Counted from the first letter of the stretch, positions 47,570 through 58,597 are shown. The stretch is 64,000 nt of DNA from Mesorhizobium sp. M1C.F.Ca.ET.210.01.1.1 (GCF_004791585.1 NZ_SRUU01000004.1:1-64000); one strand, 5' to 3'. Translations and numbers: made by a program. The notes: a model not told the origin generated them from the letters alone.

Positions 47570-48313
47570 TCATTTGATCTTGATTGCAATGAGCCTGGGG
47601 CGGCGCAGCCGCAAGGAGCGGACGGCGAAGGAGGCCAGCCTCTTGTAAAGTCGTGCCGCCTCGCGCAACACGGCCTCAGGAGCGTCGACACGGTTCGACA
47701 TCCGGGGCCGCACGATCGTCGATGCAAAACGTGGGGCGGCAGTGAACCGGTCCTGCATGCATAGCGCGGGACCGATTTTGTAGATCTTCAGACTTGGCAT
47801 TCCATCATTGAACAGATGCAGGTCGAAGTCCTGATCGATTTCGGTGAAGGTTGCATGTAGCTTCGCGGCGCATTCACGCGAGATGACATAGGCCGCCGCT
47901 CCGGCGAATCCCGAAATCGCCTGATACAGCTTTCTGCCAAGCGCTTTCTGCCCGGCATCGATACCGACAAACCGCTTTCCCAATTTTTCGAGATGAACGA
48001 TGTCGGCGTCGGCCGGTATCCACGACACATCGTTCAGAAATGCCGGCAGATCGTCGCTGAGATGCGCGTCGTCCTCAAAAATCGCGGCGAACCTGTCGGG
48101 ACCGTTGGCGATTTCGTTCCAGATCGCGCGATGACTGAAGAAGCAGGCGATCGTTTCTTTTGAAACATTGAACTGGACAGCTACACTGTCCGCGATCGAA
48201 GTGTTGCTCACCGCTTCAAATCGTTCGATGTCGAGACCTAAACGGCTTGCTTGCGCGTCAAACCATTCACGACGGTCAACCGAGACCGCCAGGTTGATGT
48301 AGAACGACCGCAT
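47570..48313 (-). CDS. Glycosyltransferase family 25 protein
   Basis: The 247-residue protein has the GT25 (LOS/LPS beta-galactosyltransferase) pattern. It begins with SFYINLAVSVDRREWFDAQA, has KETIACFFSHRAIWNEIA, and holds the AIFEDDAHLSDD acidic motif near residues 78-89 for metal and nucleotide-sugar binding. GPALCMQDRF follows in the C-terminal part. Such enzymes add hexoses to surface glycans on the cytoplasmic face of the inner membrane. No other polysaccharide gene is near, so the acceptor cannot be guessed. It is convergent with the cob operon. Confidence 0.85.
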   Translation of the reverse strand: MRSFYINLAVSVDRREWFDAQASRLGLDIERFEAVSNTSIADSVAVQFNVSKETIACFFSHRAIWNEIANGPDRFAAIFEDDAHLSDDLPAFLNDVSWIPADADIVHLEKLGKRFVGIDAGQKALGRKLYQAISGFAGAAAYVISRECAAKLHATFTEIDQDFDLHLFNDGMPSLKIYKIGPALCMQDRFTAAPRFASTIVRPRMSNRVDAPEAVLREAARLYKRLASFAVRSLRLRRPRLIAIKIK

Positions 48314-48434
48314 TTTCGAATACCCCCAAAGCCCGAAATCGTTCTACCCAACGAAAAGCAACAGCTCAATACGATCCTTGATCCGGATGTTGTTTGGACC
48401 TGTCGACGTGTTTGTTGCACACAGAGTTCCTCGC

Positions 48435-48843
<409 letters not shown>

Positions 48844-48947
48844 ACACCGCCGGAAACCCAGCGTCGGCGGCGCATATAGCCGCCGGATTCGGCGATGTCC
48901 AGCCCTGCTGGATCATTTCCCGACAAATCGCCGAATTGCCGCAGGTG

Positions 48948-49850
48948 TCAGATCAAAAGCTTGCCTTCCGCGACCTTGATTGCGTGCCCACCGATGCGGG
49001 CCGAGGCCAGCTTTCCGCCGTCGACATTGAGCTCCAGCCGGATGCGCGAGGGCCTGCCCATCTCCAGCCCCTGCTCGATCCAAAGCTGCGAGATCCCGTC
49101 CGTCGGAGCATCGAAATGCATGATGGCGCCGGCAAAGGCGGCCGCCGCCGACCCAGTCGCCGGGTCTTCGTAGGAGGGATTGCCGGGCACGACCATGCGG
49201 ACATGGAAGGCGCTGTCGTGATGCACCGTCTCGCGGCAATAGACATAAGGGCTGGCAAAGGCCCATTCGCTCTTGCGCGAAGCGAGTTCCGACCAGGCCT
49301 GGTTGTCCAGCCGGATCTTTGCCGCCGCTTCAAGGTCGGCGACCGGAATGGTGACGTAGGGCACGCCAGCCGACCAGAACGAGATGCGGTGATTCTCGAA
49401 GCCGATTTCGTGCGGGCCAAGCCCAAGCGCCGCGCCGATCATCTCGGGGTCGGCGACGAGTTCCAGCCGCTCCGGCAGTTTCGCCAGGTCGAATTCGGCA
49501 AAGATGGCCCCGTCATGCTTGCTCACCGCGCAGCGCACCGGGCCGATATTCTCCTCCAGCACGAAGATGCCCGCCGCCTCGCCCGCCTGCTCCGCAAGCG
49601 CGATCGCCGAGCCGACGGTCGGATGGCCAGCGAACGGCATCTCATAATCAGGCGTGAAGATGCGGATGCGATTGCGGTGCTTGGAGTTGTCGGGCGGGAA
49701 CACGAAAACCGTCTCGGACAGGTTGAATTCGCGTGCGATCGCCTGCATGGCGACCGTGTCCAGCCCCTGGCAGTCGAGCACGACGGCGAGCGGATTCCCG
49801 GCCAGCCGTTCGTTCGTAAACACATCGTAGAGCAAGTAATTGCTCGCCAT
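48948..49850 (-). CDS. PhzF family isomerase/epimerase
   Basis: The 300-residue protein has the two-lobed PhzF fold signature: YDVFTNERLAGNPLAVV at the start, FNLSETVFVFPP with the catalytic glutamate near residue 44, RIFTPDYEMPFAGHPTVGSA, and VVPGNPSYEDPATGSAAAAFA in the second half. PhzF itself isomerises a phenazine precursor, but most homologues act on unknown small molecules, and no phenazine gene is near. I chose the ATG at 49850, preceded by GGAAGG at a good distance; the frame is open to 49898. It is divergent from the efflux operon. Confidence 0.9.
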   Translation of the reverse strand: MASNYLLYDVFTNERLAGNPLAVVLDCQGLDTVAMQAIAREFNLSETVFVFPPDNSKHRNRIRIFTPDYEMPFAGHPTVGSAIALAEQAGEAAGIFVLEENIGPVRCAVSKHDGAIFAEFDLAKLPERLELVADPEMIGAALGLGPHEIGFENHRISFWSAGVPYVTIPVADLEAAAKIRLDNQAWSELASRKSEWAFASPYVYCRETVHHDSAFHVRMVVPGNPSYEDPATGSAAAAFAGAIMHFDAPTDGISQLWIEQGLEMGRPSRIRLELNVDGGKLASARIGGHAIKVAEGKLLI

Positions 49851-49982
49851 GGAGAAAACCTTCCGCCTCGCTCCGAATTTCTGCCTCAATCCCAACATGA
49901 GGGAAATTTAATTTGAAATTCGAACCACAAGGCCTGATTTGTGCACGGATAGGGACGTCAATTTCGACTATAGGGGTCCGGC

Positions 49983-51269
49983 GTGGACCAGGTTGTCAAT
50001 CCGCCAAAGGCGGAATCCAACACTTCCATCGAGACAGCTCTCGGGCTCGACCGCAAAGGCGTGAGCCGCAAGCGTCGCCGCGGCTGGCTCTACGTTCTGC
50101 TGGTGCTGGCGGTCGTGGCGGCCGCGTATGGCGTCTACCGGTGGAACGCCGCCTCGCCGCCCCGAATCGAATACACGACAGCTCCGGCAACAATCGCCGA
50201 CCTGACTGTCCAGGTGTCGGCAACCGGCACGCTGCAGCCGCTAACGCAGGTCGACATCTCCAGCGAGCTTTCCGGCATCGTTCGCTCCGTCGCGGTCAAC
50301 GAGAACCAGCAGGTCAAGAAGGGCGACGTGCTGGCGACGCTCGACACCGCCAAGCTCGAGGTCCAGATCGAGCGCGCCACCGCCTCGGCCAAGGCGGCCG
50401 CAGCCAGCGTCGAAGACGCCAAGGTCACGCTGCAGGAAAACGAGAATGCGGTGGTCCGCGCGAGCGCGCTGACCAGGCGCGGCATGGCGACGGACCAGTC
50501 GCTCGAGGCGGCGACCGCGACGCGCGATCGCTCCAAGGCGGCGCTCGAAAGCGCCGAAGCCAATCTCGCCATCGCTGAGGCCGATCTGAAGGCCCAGCAG
50601 ACCGACCTTGCCAAGAGCACCATCTATGCCCCGATCGACGGTATCGTGCTCACGCGCTCGGTCGACCCCGGACAGACGGTCGCCTCCTCGCTGCAGGCGC
50701 CGGTGCTGTTCGTCCTTGCCGCCGACTTGCGGAACATGGAGCTGCAGGCAGCGGTGGACGAGGCCGATATCGGCCAGGTCAAGCCCGGCCAGCATGCCCG
50801 CTTCACCGTCGATGCATTCCCGGACCGCCCTTTCGATGCCGAGATCCGCGACATCTCTTACGCCTCCGTCACCACCGACGGCGTCGTCACCTACAATGCA
50901 CGGCTGGAAGTCGACAACAGCGAGCTTCTGCTCAGGCCCGGCATGACCGCCACGGTCGCGGTGGTGACCAAGCAGGCCCAGGGCGTGCTCACGGTGCCGG
51001 CCACTGCCTTCCGCTACCGTCCGGCGCAACAAGCGGCCCGCGGCTGGAGCCTCAGCGACCTCTTCACCGGCCGCATGGGTCGCCCGAACCGGCAGCGCGA
51101 GGCGACAAAGGCGCCGACCGACGGTTCGCGCACGCTCTATGTGCTGGAAAACGGACGGCCGCATCCGGTCAACGTCAGGATCGGCTCGACCGACGGCGAG
51201 CAGACCGAGATCACGTCCGGCCTCAAGGAAGGCGCTGAGGTCATCATCGGCTCACAGCAGCGGAGCTGA
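49983..51269 (+). CDS. Periplasmic adaptor (MacA/HlyD-type) of an ABC efflux system
   Basis: The 428-residue protein has one N-terminal membrane span (residues about 36-54), then a barrel-sandwich (lipoyl-like) half with SSELSGIVRSVAVNENQQVKKGD, a long alpha-helical hairpin rich in Ala and Glu, the second half with YAPIDGIVLTRSVDPGQTV, and beta-barrel domains. This is the adaptor that links an inner-membrane pump to an outer-membrane channel. The GTG start at 49983 is supported by position only. It ends two bases before the ATPase gene, so it is the first gene of a MacA-MacB-like set; the substrate is unknown and no outer-membrane channel gene is nearby. Confidence 0.9.
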   Translation: MDQVVNPPKAESNTSIETALGLDRKGVSRKRRRGWLYVLLVLAVVAAAYGVYRWNAASPPRIEYTTAPATIADLTVQVSATGTLQPLTQVDISSELSGIVRSVAVNENQQVKKGDVLATLDTAKLEVQIERATASAKAAAASVEDAKVTLQENENAVVRASALTRRGMATDQSLEAATATRDRSKAALESAEANLAIAEADLKAQQTDLAKSTIYAPIDGIVLTRSVDPGQTVASSLQAPVLFVLAADLRNMELQAAVDEADIGQVKPGQHARFTVDAFPDRPFDAEIRDISYASVTTDGVVTYNARLEVDNSELLLRPGMTATVAVVTKQAQGVLTVPATAFRYRPAQQAARGWSLSDLFTGRMGRPNRQREATKAPTDGSRTLYVLENGRPHPVNVRIGSTDGEQTEITSGLKEGAEVIIGSQQRS

Positions 51270-51271
51270 CA

Positions 51272-51975
51272 ATGATGTCCGCTCCCCTGCTCATCACTTT
51301 CGACAAGGTCTGGAAGAGCTATGGCGAGGGCGAAGCGCGCGTGCATGCTCTCGCCGGCGTCGATCTCGCAATTCGAAAAGGCGAATTCGTCGCCATCATG
51401 GGCCCGTCCGGCTCCGGCAAGTCGACGGCCATGAACATCATCGGCTGCCTCGACACGCCGACGGCCGGAACCTACAGATTCGAGGGCGTCGATGCCGGCC
51501 GGCTCGACCGCAACCGCCGCGCTTTGCTGCGCAACCTCTATGTCGGTTTCGTCTTCCAAGGCTACAATCTCCTGCCCCGCACCACGGCGGCGGAGAACGT
51601 CGAGCTGCCTCTCATCTATCGCGGCGTTTCCGCCCGCGAGCGCCGAGATCTCGCCATGCAGGCGCTGGCTGAGGTGGGACTTGTCGGGCGCGAGCATCAC
51701 ACGCCTGCCGAGCTGTCGGGCGGTCAGCAGCAGCGCGTTGCCATTGCGCGCGCCATCGTCACCAAACCCACCTTGCTCGTCGCCGACGAGCCCACGGGAA
51801 ATCTCGACACCGCGCGCACGCACGAGATTATGGAATTGCTGACCAGGCTCAATGCCGAGCTCGGGCTCACCATCGTCATGGTCACGCACGAGGCCGATGT
51901 CGCGGCCTATGCCGAGCGCACCGTGCGCTTCCTCGACGGCCACGTCGCCTCGGATACGGCGAAAGCCGAGGCAGC

Positions 51976-51979
<4 letters not shown>
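51272..51979 (+). CDS. MacB-type ABC transporter ATP-binding protein
   Basis: The 235-residue ATPase has Walker [10 protein letters not shown] near residue 45, the Q-loop region [12 protein letters not shown], the signature [14 protein letters not shown], Walker [13 protein letters not shown] and the switch histidine in MVTHEADV. It is closest to the LolD/MacB class. In E. coli MacB the ATPase and permease are one chain; here they are separate genes that overlap by four bases. It probably energises efflux through the adaptor encoded upstream. Confidence 0.92.
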
Positions 51980-53193
<1,214 letters not shown>

Positions 53194-53283
53194 GCGCGGC
53201 CGCCGCAGGGATTCGCCCGCCCTCTGTTGTCGCACACCCGGCAATGCGATTGCAGTGGCCTTTGCTATGCGGGGGAGATCCGA

Positions 53284-53526
53284 ATGAGCAGGAAGGCGCG
53301 GCTGATCCTGGTGCTGGCGATCTTCGAGGTCGCCTTGGCCGGCCTGTGGTGGTATCTGGCCCGCTACGGCATCCAAAATCCCGATCGCGTCGCTGCGAAT
53401 TTCCAGGAGGTTGTCGGCCAGACGATGGGAATGGCGATGGGCGCGCTGCTCGGCCTCGGCGTCATGTTGTTTTTCGTCGCCGCCCGCAACGACCGCAAGG
53501 CATTGCAGGACAAGGGGCGACGCTGA
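53284..53526 (+). CDS. Small two-span membrane protein
   Basis: The 80-residue frame starts at an ATG with GGGGGAG about ten bases upstream, the reason for choosing it over the longer frame from 53227. Two hydrophobic segments (about residues 6-25 and 45-63) flank a short polar loop, and both ends are charged. I do not recognise a family. It lies 90 bp after the efflux permease gene on the same strand and converges on the Lrp-type regulator gene. It could be an accessory of the pump, but nothing in the sequence proves that. Confidence 0.7.
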   Translation: MSRKARLILVLAIFEVALAGLWWYLARYGIQNPDRVAANFQEVVGQTMGMAMGALLGLGVMLFFVAARNDRKALQDKGRR

Positions 53527-53548
53527 CCATCGTCAAGATCGCGACCTG

Positions 53549-54031
53549 TCAAAACGGAAGTCGCGCATTCTCTTTGACCTCCTTCATGACGAAGAATGTC
53601 CGGGTCTGCCGGACGCCCGGCAGCGCGATCAGCTTCTGCCCGTGGAGCTTGTTGAAATCGGCCATGTCCCGCACCCTTATCTTAAGCAGATAGTCGAAGT
53701 CGCCCGCCACCAGATTGCAATCCAGCACCTCCTTGAGCTTGAGCACGGCCTCCTCGAAAGCGGCGAAGCTTTCCGGCGTCGAGCGGTCGAGCACGACGCC
53801 GACCATCACCAGCGCGCCAAGCGCTACGGCGGCGGGAGCGATCTCAGCCCTGACCCCGGTGATGTAACCCTCTTCGAACAGGCGTTGCGTGCGCCGGTGG
53901 CATGTGGCGGCGCTGACATTCACACGCGCCGCCAGTTCCGCGTTGGTCAGCCGTCCCTCGGACTGAAGGGCCCGGAGGATCTTGATGTCGACGCGGTCGA
54001 AAGTTGGGTCGGAAGTTTCTTCCATTTCCAT
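53549..54031 (-). CDS. acdR: Lrp/AsnC family regulator, likely AcdR
   Basis: The 160-residue protein has an N-terminal helix-turn-helix ([23 protein letters not shown]... and [16 protein letters not shown]) and a C-terminal RAM/AsnC ligand-binding domain with the [19 protein letters not shown] segment. I chose the ATG at 54031 (a second one is at 54025); the longer frame to 54190 overlaps the acdS start. It is divergent from acdS across 142 bp. An Lrp-type AcdR next to acdS controls ACC deaminase genes in many proteobacteria, so I give this name with some confidence. The binding site should lie in that gap, but I cannot fix it. Confidence 0.85.
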   Translation of the reverse strand: MEMEETSDPTFDRVDIKILRALQSEGRLTNAELAARVNVSAATCHRRTQRLFEEGYITGVRAEIAPAAVALGALVMVGVVLDRSTPESFAAFEEAVLKLKEVLDCNLVAGDFDYLLKIRVRDMADFNKLHGQKLIALPGVRQTRTFFVMKEVKENARLPF

Positions 54032-54173
54032 GAGCCTGAATGGACGACCAAGACCAAGCTTAGCGCATTTTTTGATGGAAGTGGAAAAATCCTGGCGATC
54101 CTTCGAGAGCACCTTTCGCCCTCGTTCGGCTATCCTTTGTCTATCGAAAACCACCATGGCGGAGGACAGATCG

Positions 54174-55271
54174 ATGTCACTTCTCGACAAGTTTGAACGC
54201 TATCCGCTGACCTTCGGCCCGACGCCGATCGAGCATCTGCCGCGCCTGAGCGCGGCGCTGGGCGGGAAGGTGCAAGTCTACGCAAAGCGTGACGATTGCA
54301 ATTCCGGTCTCGCCATGGGCGGGAACAAGCTGAGAAAGCTCGAATACATCGTGCCAGACGCTCTTCGCACCGGCGCCGACACGCTGGTATCGATCGGCGG
54401 CGTCCAGTCGAACCACACCCGCATGGTGGCGGCGACGGCAGCCAAAATCGGCATGAAATGCGTGGTGATCCAGGAGAAATGGGTGCCGCACTATGATGCG
54501 GTCTACGACCGGGTCGGAAACATCCTCCTGACGCGCCTGATGGGCGCGGACAGCCGGCTCGTCGACGACGGCTTCGACATCGGCATCCGCAAGAGCTGGC
54601 AGGACGCGATCCAGTCGGTGAAGGACGCTGGCGGGAAGCCCTATCCGATTCCCGCCGGGGCCTCGGTGCACAAATTCGGCGGGTTGGGCTATGTCGGCTT
54701 TGCCGAGGAGGTGGCTAGGCAGGAGGCCGAGCTCGGCTTCACCTTCGACTACATTGTCGTGTGCGTCGTGACCGGGTCGACGCAGGGCGGCATGATCGTT
54801 GGCTTCGCCGCGCAAGACCGCGCCGACCGGGTGATCGGCATCGACGCCTCTGGGACAATCGACCAGACCCGCGCGCAGGTCCGCCGCATCGTCGACGACA
54901 CCGCCGCGCTCGTCGGGCTGGGCCGCACTATTCGCGACGACGAAATCGTGATCAACCCCGACTACGCCTATCCGGCCTATGGCGTTCCGTCAGAAGCCAC
55001 GAACGACGCGATCCGGCTGGCGGCCCGCACGGAGGCCATGATCACCGATCCGGTCTACGAGGGAAAATCGATGCAGGGCCTGATCGATCTAACCAGGAAA
55101 GGCTTCTTCCCCGAAGGTTCGAGAATTCTCTACGCGCATCTCGGTGGCGCACCGGCCATCAACGGCTACAGCTACTATTACAAGGACGAACGCCCGGCGA
55201 CCAAGCTCGTGAGTGAGTCCGCCGCCCGGGAACGCGCGCCTGAGGACACGTTGCTTCCAATCTTTCCGTGA
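54174..55271 (+). CDS. acdS: 1-aminocyclopropane-1-carboxylate deaminase
   Basis: AcdS is a cytoplasmic PLP enzyme that splits the ethylene precursor ACC into 2-oxobutyrate and ammonia, which lowers ethylene in plant hosts. All residues I know as diagnostic are present: PLP lysine Lys52 in GGNKLRK, Ser79 in VQSNHTR, Tyr295 and Glu296 in DPVYEGKSM and Leu323 in AHLGGAP. The last three argue against D-cysteine desulfhydrase. The ATG at 54174 has GGAGGA eight bases upstream. At 365 residues it is about 26 longer than the usual 338-339, through a polar C-terminal tail after the conserved GYSYYYKD. The divergent regulator supports the call. Confidence 0.94.
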   Translation: MSLLDKFERYPLTFGPTPIEHLPRLSAALGGKVQVYAKRDDCNSGLAMGGNKLRKLEYIVPDALRTGADTLVSIGGVQSNHTRMVAATAAKIGMKCVVIQEKWVPHYDAVYDRVGNILLTRLMGADSRLVDDGFDIGIRKSWQDAIQSVKDAGGKPYPIPAGASVHKFGGLGYVGFAEEVARQEAELGFTFDYIVVCVVTGSTQGGMIVGFAAQDRADRVIGIDASGTIDQTRAQVRRIVDDTAALVGLGRTIRDDEIVINPDYAYPAYGVPSEATNDAIRLAARTEAMITDPVYEGKSMQGLIDLTRKGFFPEGSRILYAHLGGAPAINGYSYYYKDERPATKLVSESAARERAPEDTLLPIFP

Positions 55272-55352
55272 TCCGGCTTCGTCCAGGCGGCTGCCAAAGT
55301 GACGTGTTGCCGGATCGTGAAAGACGGTGCGCCTGCAAGGCGACATCCAGGA

Positions 55353-56078
55353 TCAGAGATCCGTGCCGCTGCGAGCAAAATGCCACTCGATCAGCGGCTT
55401 CATATGGCCCATCAGGCCGTCCGGCAGGTCTTCGGCATGGCGGATGACGACCGGCCCCTCGATCTCCGGCTCGGTCTCGGCGGCGACGAAAGCGCTGATG
55501 CGCCGCGCCAGATCATCGGCATGTTCGGCCACCCGGTAGCGGCGGAAGATCACCGTGCCGCTGGCCGTCGACAGCGCATGATAGCGCCGTCCCCGCCGGG
55601 CCGCTGACAGGTCGATCCCGGTCTCCTCGCCCACCTCGCGGATCATATTGAAATCGACATCGACGAGGCCGTCGCGGAAATCGACCGGCTCGAAGGAGCC
55701 GGCGGCGAAATACACACGGCCGGCATTGACCGTATGCGAACCCATGCGGATCGCCACCAGCGCATTGTCGCCGGCGACCAGCACGGCATGCGCATAGGCA
55801 TGTTCGGCGCCGCTCAGCTCGCGGTTTTTGCGCCAGAGCATGAAGGTCGAATACTTCACCGCGTGGCAGCGGCCGATAAGCCGGCTGTCGCGATAGCTGA
55901 GCGCCGAAAGCAGCACCACCGTACCGTCATACAGCGCCGGCTTCGCCTCCATTTCGCGCCGCCAGTTTTCGGCGATCGCTGCCCGATTGTCGCGTTCGAA
56001 GGGATGCGGATTTGGGTCGAGCCTTACGTCGACGTCGTCGACCGGCAAGATCACGTTGCGCGGCAGGTCGAAACTCAC
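55353..56078 (-). CDS. NUDIX hydrolase
   Basis: The 241-residue protein carries a Nudix box, with the core REVGEETGID near residues 145-154 preceded by the glycine of AAGSFEP at the expected distance. The N-terminal 100 residues are a non-catalytic domain with the segments LYDGTVVLLSALSYRD and KYSTFMLWRKN. Nudix proteins hydrolyse nucleoside diphosphates linked to another group; the substrate is not evident. The start is four bases before the end of the EEP nuclease gene, so the two form a small operon. Confidence 0.87.
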   Translation of the reverse strand: MSFDLPRNVILPVDDVDVRLDPNPHPFERDNRAAIAENWRREMEAKPALYDGTVVLLSALSYRDSRLIGRCHAVKYSTFMLWRKNRELSGAEHAYAHAVLVAGDNALVAIRMGSHTVNAGRVYFAAGSFEPVDFRDGLVDVDFNMIREVGEETGIDLSAARRGRRYHALSTASGTVIFRRYRVAEHADDLARRISAFVAAETEPEIEGPVVIRHAEDLPDGLMGHMKPLIEWHFARSGTDL

Positions 56079-56082
56079 GGGC

Positions 56083-57195
56083 TCAGGCCATGTCCAGGGT
56101 GATCACCACCGGGCAGTGGTCGGAGGCCTTCGGCCTGTCCCAGCCGGCGCGCGGGAAACGTTCCACCTCCTGCCCGGACGGAAAGATGGTACGCCATGGC
56201 TGGCCGTTGCGGATGATCTCCGGCACCGCTGTGGCGTTCTTCGCCGCCAGCGCCTTGGACAGGAGGAGGTAGTCGAGCTGGCACAGATGCCGCTCCTCCG
56301 GCCCGCGCGTGTGGTAAAAACTCCAGCGGTCCATCTCCGGCCGCCGCTCGACGACGTTCTCACAGAAGCCGCCCGCTATCAGCACGTTGATCGAGGACTG
56401 GGCTTCGTCGACCACCTCGAAACGGTAGCCGTCGAAGCTGTCGCCTTCGATCTTCACGCGTTGCCGGTAGTCGTTCAGGTCGCCGCAGATCGCCCAGCGC
56501 TTGTCGGCGGCGTGGTCCTTGCCAAACCGGTCCTCGATGATGCGGCGCACGGCCTGCGCCTCGGCGATGCGCAGCGGCATCGTCGCCTCGCGGCCGTCGA
56601 GCCCGTTGCGCGGCGAGCCCATCGACTTGAAATGGACCAGATAAAGCGTCAGCGGCACGCCGCCCACTGTGACGTCTATTTCCAGGCAGTCGCGCCGGAA
56701 AATGCGGTCGCTGGCGAGATGCCCGAGTGCCGCAAGCTCCGGCGTGAACAGGCCGAACTGCTCGAAGGTGACATAGGCGTGGCTAGTCATGCGCACGAAC
56801 TCGATCGGCTGGCCCTGGGCCGTCTCGCTGCGCATCATCACAGCGACGTCAATGCCTCGGGAGTCATTGCCGGCGGTGGTGTATTTCTGGCGGTAGCCCT
56901 GCCCGATCATCTTGAAGAGATAGCCGTATTCGAAAGCCTTCAGCGCCTCGATATTGTCGACCTCCTGCATGCAGATGATATCCGCGCGGGTCGCGGCTAT
57001 AGCGAGCGCCGTCAACTGGCGGGTATCGTCAGACTGGGCGATGGTGCGCGCTTGTTCGAGCAGCCTATACTCGGCCTCGCTCTGGATATCGAACAGCGCC
57101 AGCGTCCGGTCTTCGTTGAGCTGGTTGCGATAGCCGGAGAAATCGAACCTGTTCATCAGGTTCTCGACGTTGAAGGTGGCAAGGCGCAGCGACAT
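56083..57195 (-). CDS. Endonuclease/exonuclease/phosphatase (EEP) family protein
   Basis: The 370-residue protein has the full EEP active-site set: LATFNVENL at the start, DIICMQEVDN with the metal glutamate, an Asp/Asn pair in CGDLNDYR, and SDHCPVVI at the end. There is no signal peptide. Members of this family cut nucleic acids or phosphoesters; the specific substrate is not evident. It is four bases upstream of the Nudix gene and divergent from the BA14K gene. Confidence 0.88.
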   Translation of the reverse strand: MSLRLATFNVENLMNRFDFSGYRNQLNEDRTLALFDIQSEAEYRLLEQARTIAQSDDTRQLTALAIAATRADIICMQEVDNIEALKAFEYGYLFKMIGQGYRQKYTTAGNDSRGIDVAVMMRSETAQGQPIEFVRMTSHAYVTFEQFGLFTPELAALGHLASDRIFRRDCLEIDVTVGGVPLTLYLVHFKSMGSPRNGLDGREATMPLRIAEAQAVRRIIEDRFGKDHAADKRWAICGDLNDYRQRVKIEGDSFDGYRFEVVDEAQSSINVLIAGGFCENVVERRPEMDRWSFYHTRGPEERHLCQLDYLLLSKALAAKNATAVPEIIRNGQPWRTIFPSGQEVERFPRAGWDRPKASDHCPVVITLDMA

Positions 57196-57260
57196 GGCGA
57201 GACCTTTGCCTGCAAGCTAAGGCGAAGACAAGAGCCAGGCGCATGCCCGTCATGGTTGAC

Positions 57261-57285
57261 GGAACCTTTCCGTTCATCCTCCGTT
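57261..57285 (+). promoter_or_regulatory. EcfG (general stress response) type promoter
   Basis: GGAAC at 57261-57265 and CGTT at 57282-57285 are separated by 16 bases, the pattern of EcfG/RpoE2 promoters in alphaproteobacteria. The start point would be near 57292, about 70 bases before the BA14K gene and in its direction. Confidence 0.65.
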
Positions 57286-57361
57286 CAGGTGAAAAGTCCC
57301 ATTAATAGGCCCATTCCCGGGGGTTTTCTGGGCGTGGGGCCTTTGCTCCTTGGAGAGTGAA

Positions 57362-57964
57362 ATGAAACCGCTCTTGTCTTCTCTCGGCTCCGGGCTGGTT
57401 GCCCTGAGCCTAATGGCGGGTCTGACGGCGACGTCGATCGCCGGCCCGATCCTGCAACCCGATCTGTCGACCGCGACCAATGCGACTGCGCCGCAAATCA
57501 TCCCGGTCCGCGACGAATGGGCCGGCGGCAACAACTACTCGCCGCAGATGTATGACTGGCGCTGGCGGCGCGGTGGCGAGTGGCGCGGCCGCGACTACAG
57601 GTGGCGCGGCGACAACTTCCGCAGCCGTCATTTCTCCCGCAACTGGGATGGCGGCGATTGGAATGGCGACTGGCGCTGGCGGCATCATCGCCATCATCGG
57701 CATTTCAGTGATAGCGACGCGGCCATTCTGGGGCTCGGCCTCGGCCTAGGCCTGGGCAGCCTGGCCTACGGCAATTACTACGATCCCTATTATTATGATC
57801 CCTATCCGCGCTACTATCAGCCGCGGCGCCTCTATCGGACCGAGCGGCTGTCCAGGGCCCATGTCCAATGGTGCTATGACCGCTACCGCTCGTATCGGGC
57901 CTGGGACAACACGTTCCAGCCTAACTATGGCCCGCGCCGGCAGTGCATTTCGCCCTATATCTGA
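57362..57964 (+). CDS. BA14K family protein
   Basis: The 200-residue protein has a cleavable signal peptide ([20 protein letters not shown]), a middle part very rich in Trp, Arg, Gly and His, a glycine-leucine hydrophobic stretch ([16 protein letters not shown]) and Tyr-Pro repeats. The C-terminal BA14K motif reads [19 protein letters not shown] with RRQCISPY, with the two conserved cysteines. BA14K proteins of Brucella bind sugars and affect the envelope; here that role is inference. I chose the ATG at 57362 with TTGGAGAG upstream. An EcfG-type promoter precedes it and a terminator follows. Confidence 0.9.
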   Translation: MKPLLSSLGSGLVALSLMAGLTATSIAGPILQPDLSTATNATAPQIIPVRDEWAGGNNYSPQMYDWRWRRGGEWRGRDYRWRGDNFRSRHFSRNWDGGDWNGDWRWRHHRHHRHFSDSDAAILGLGLGLGLGSLAYGNYYDPYYYDPYPRYYQPRRLYRTERLSRAHVQWCYDRYRSYRAWDNTFQPNYGPRRQCISPYI

Positions 57965-57986
57965 GCCCCGTCGGCTGGAGAAAAGA

Positions 57987-58015
57987 AACGGCGCCCTTAG
58001 CGGCGCCGTTTTCTT
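57987..58015 (+). terminator. Rho-independent terminator of the BA14K gene
   Basis: AACGGCGCC and GGCGCCGTT form a 9-bp stem around a six-base loop, followed by TTCTT. It starts 22 bases after the stop codon. Confidence 0.8.
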
Positions 58016-58131
58016 GTCGGCAAAAATCAATTGCCGCAGGCAATAACTCTAAATTCAGCAGGGGCGTCTATCGGTGATGCAGTGCCCCAAATCATGATCG
58101 CCATGTCGCGATTCGCCAGGACGTGCCCGCC

Positions 58132-58416
58132 ATGCCTGAGAACGAACCGAGAGGCAAGCACCGGCAACGCGTGCTGAAAGGCGCTGCGATCCTGACCGGC
58201 ATCAACAATTCCGAGGTCGCGTGCACGGTGCGCAACATGCATCCGGGCGGCGCCGAACTGAAGGTGCCGATCGAGGCGCGCGTGCCCGACGAATTCCTGC
58301 TTTACGTTGCGACCGACGGCATCGGCTACAAGGCGATCATCCGCTGGCGCCGCGAGGACCGTATCGGTGTCGAGTTCACCGGCACCGAGCCGAAACCACG
58401 CTGGCATTACGGTTGA
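58132..58416 (+). CDS. PilZ domain protein
   Basis: The 94-residue protein is a single PilZ domain of the short rhizobial type. It starts ENEPRGKHRQRVLKGAAI, where the RxxxR-like c-di-GMP motif is only partly kept (RGKHRQR). It has the second-motif region NMHPGGAELKV in place of the classical D/NxSxxG, and IIRWRREDRIGVEF at the end. So c-di-GMP binding is possible but not certain. An in-frame GTG at 58123 is the alternative start. It is a one-gene unit closed by a terminator. Confidence 0.85.
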   Translation: MPENEPRGKHRQRVLKGAAILTGINNSEVACTVRNMHPGGAELKVPIEARVPDEFLLYVATDGIGYKAIIRWRREDRIGVEFTGTEPKPRWHYG

Positions 58417-58422
58417 GCGTGA

Positions 58423-58452
58423 AAAAGCCGGCGGACCGCTCCGCCGGCTTTG
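58423..58452 (+). terminator. Rho-independent terminator of the PilZ gene
   Basis: AAGCCGGCGGA and TCCGCCGGCTT make an 11-bp stem around a four-base loop, with a short T run. It begins about seven bases after the stop codon. Confidence 0.8.
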
Positions 58453-58503
58453 ATGTCTCACGCAGGTAGTCTGATGACAATTCGCCCTGCCGAGTCAGTT
58501 GGT

Positions 58504-58590
58504 GCGGGTTTCGAGAACCGGAGCGGAGCGGACTTGAGGTCCGTGAGCACCGGAAGCGCAGAAACCTGCGGCAGAGGGTAGAATTGGCGC
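58504..58590. repeat. Dispersed intergenic repeat after ilvC
   Basis: The element contains GCGGGTTTC and GAAACCTGC as outer partners, CCGGAGC...GCACCGG inside, and a GGAC/GTCC hairpin at its centre. The segment GTGAGCACCGGAAGCGCAG matches parts of the repeat at 6905-7062 after lolD. Both copies directly follow a minus-strand gene, here ilvC. Confidence 0.6.
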
Positions 58591-58597
58591 AGGCCTC

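Noticed and set aside
48378..48434. The ATG at 48378 as start of the small membrane protein
   Set aside because: No ribosome binding site, and the extra 19 residues do not look like coding sequence. Even the shorter version is doubtful because it runs into the tRNA-Lys gene.
54174..55271. D-cysteine desulfhydrase instead of ACC deaminase
   Set aside because: Tyr295, Glu296 and Leu323, which separate the two, are of the ACC deaminase type.
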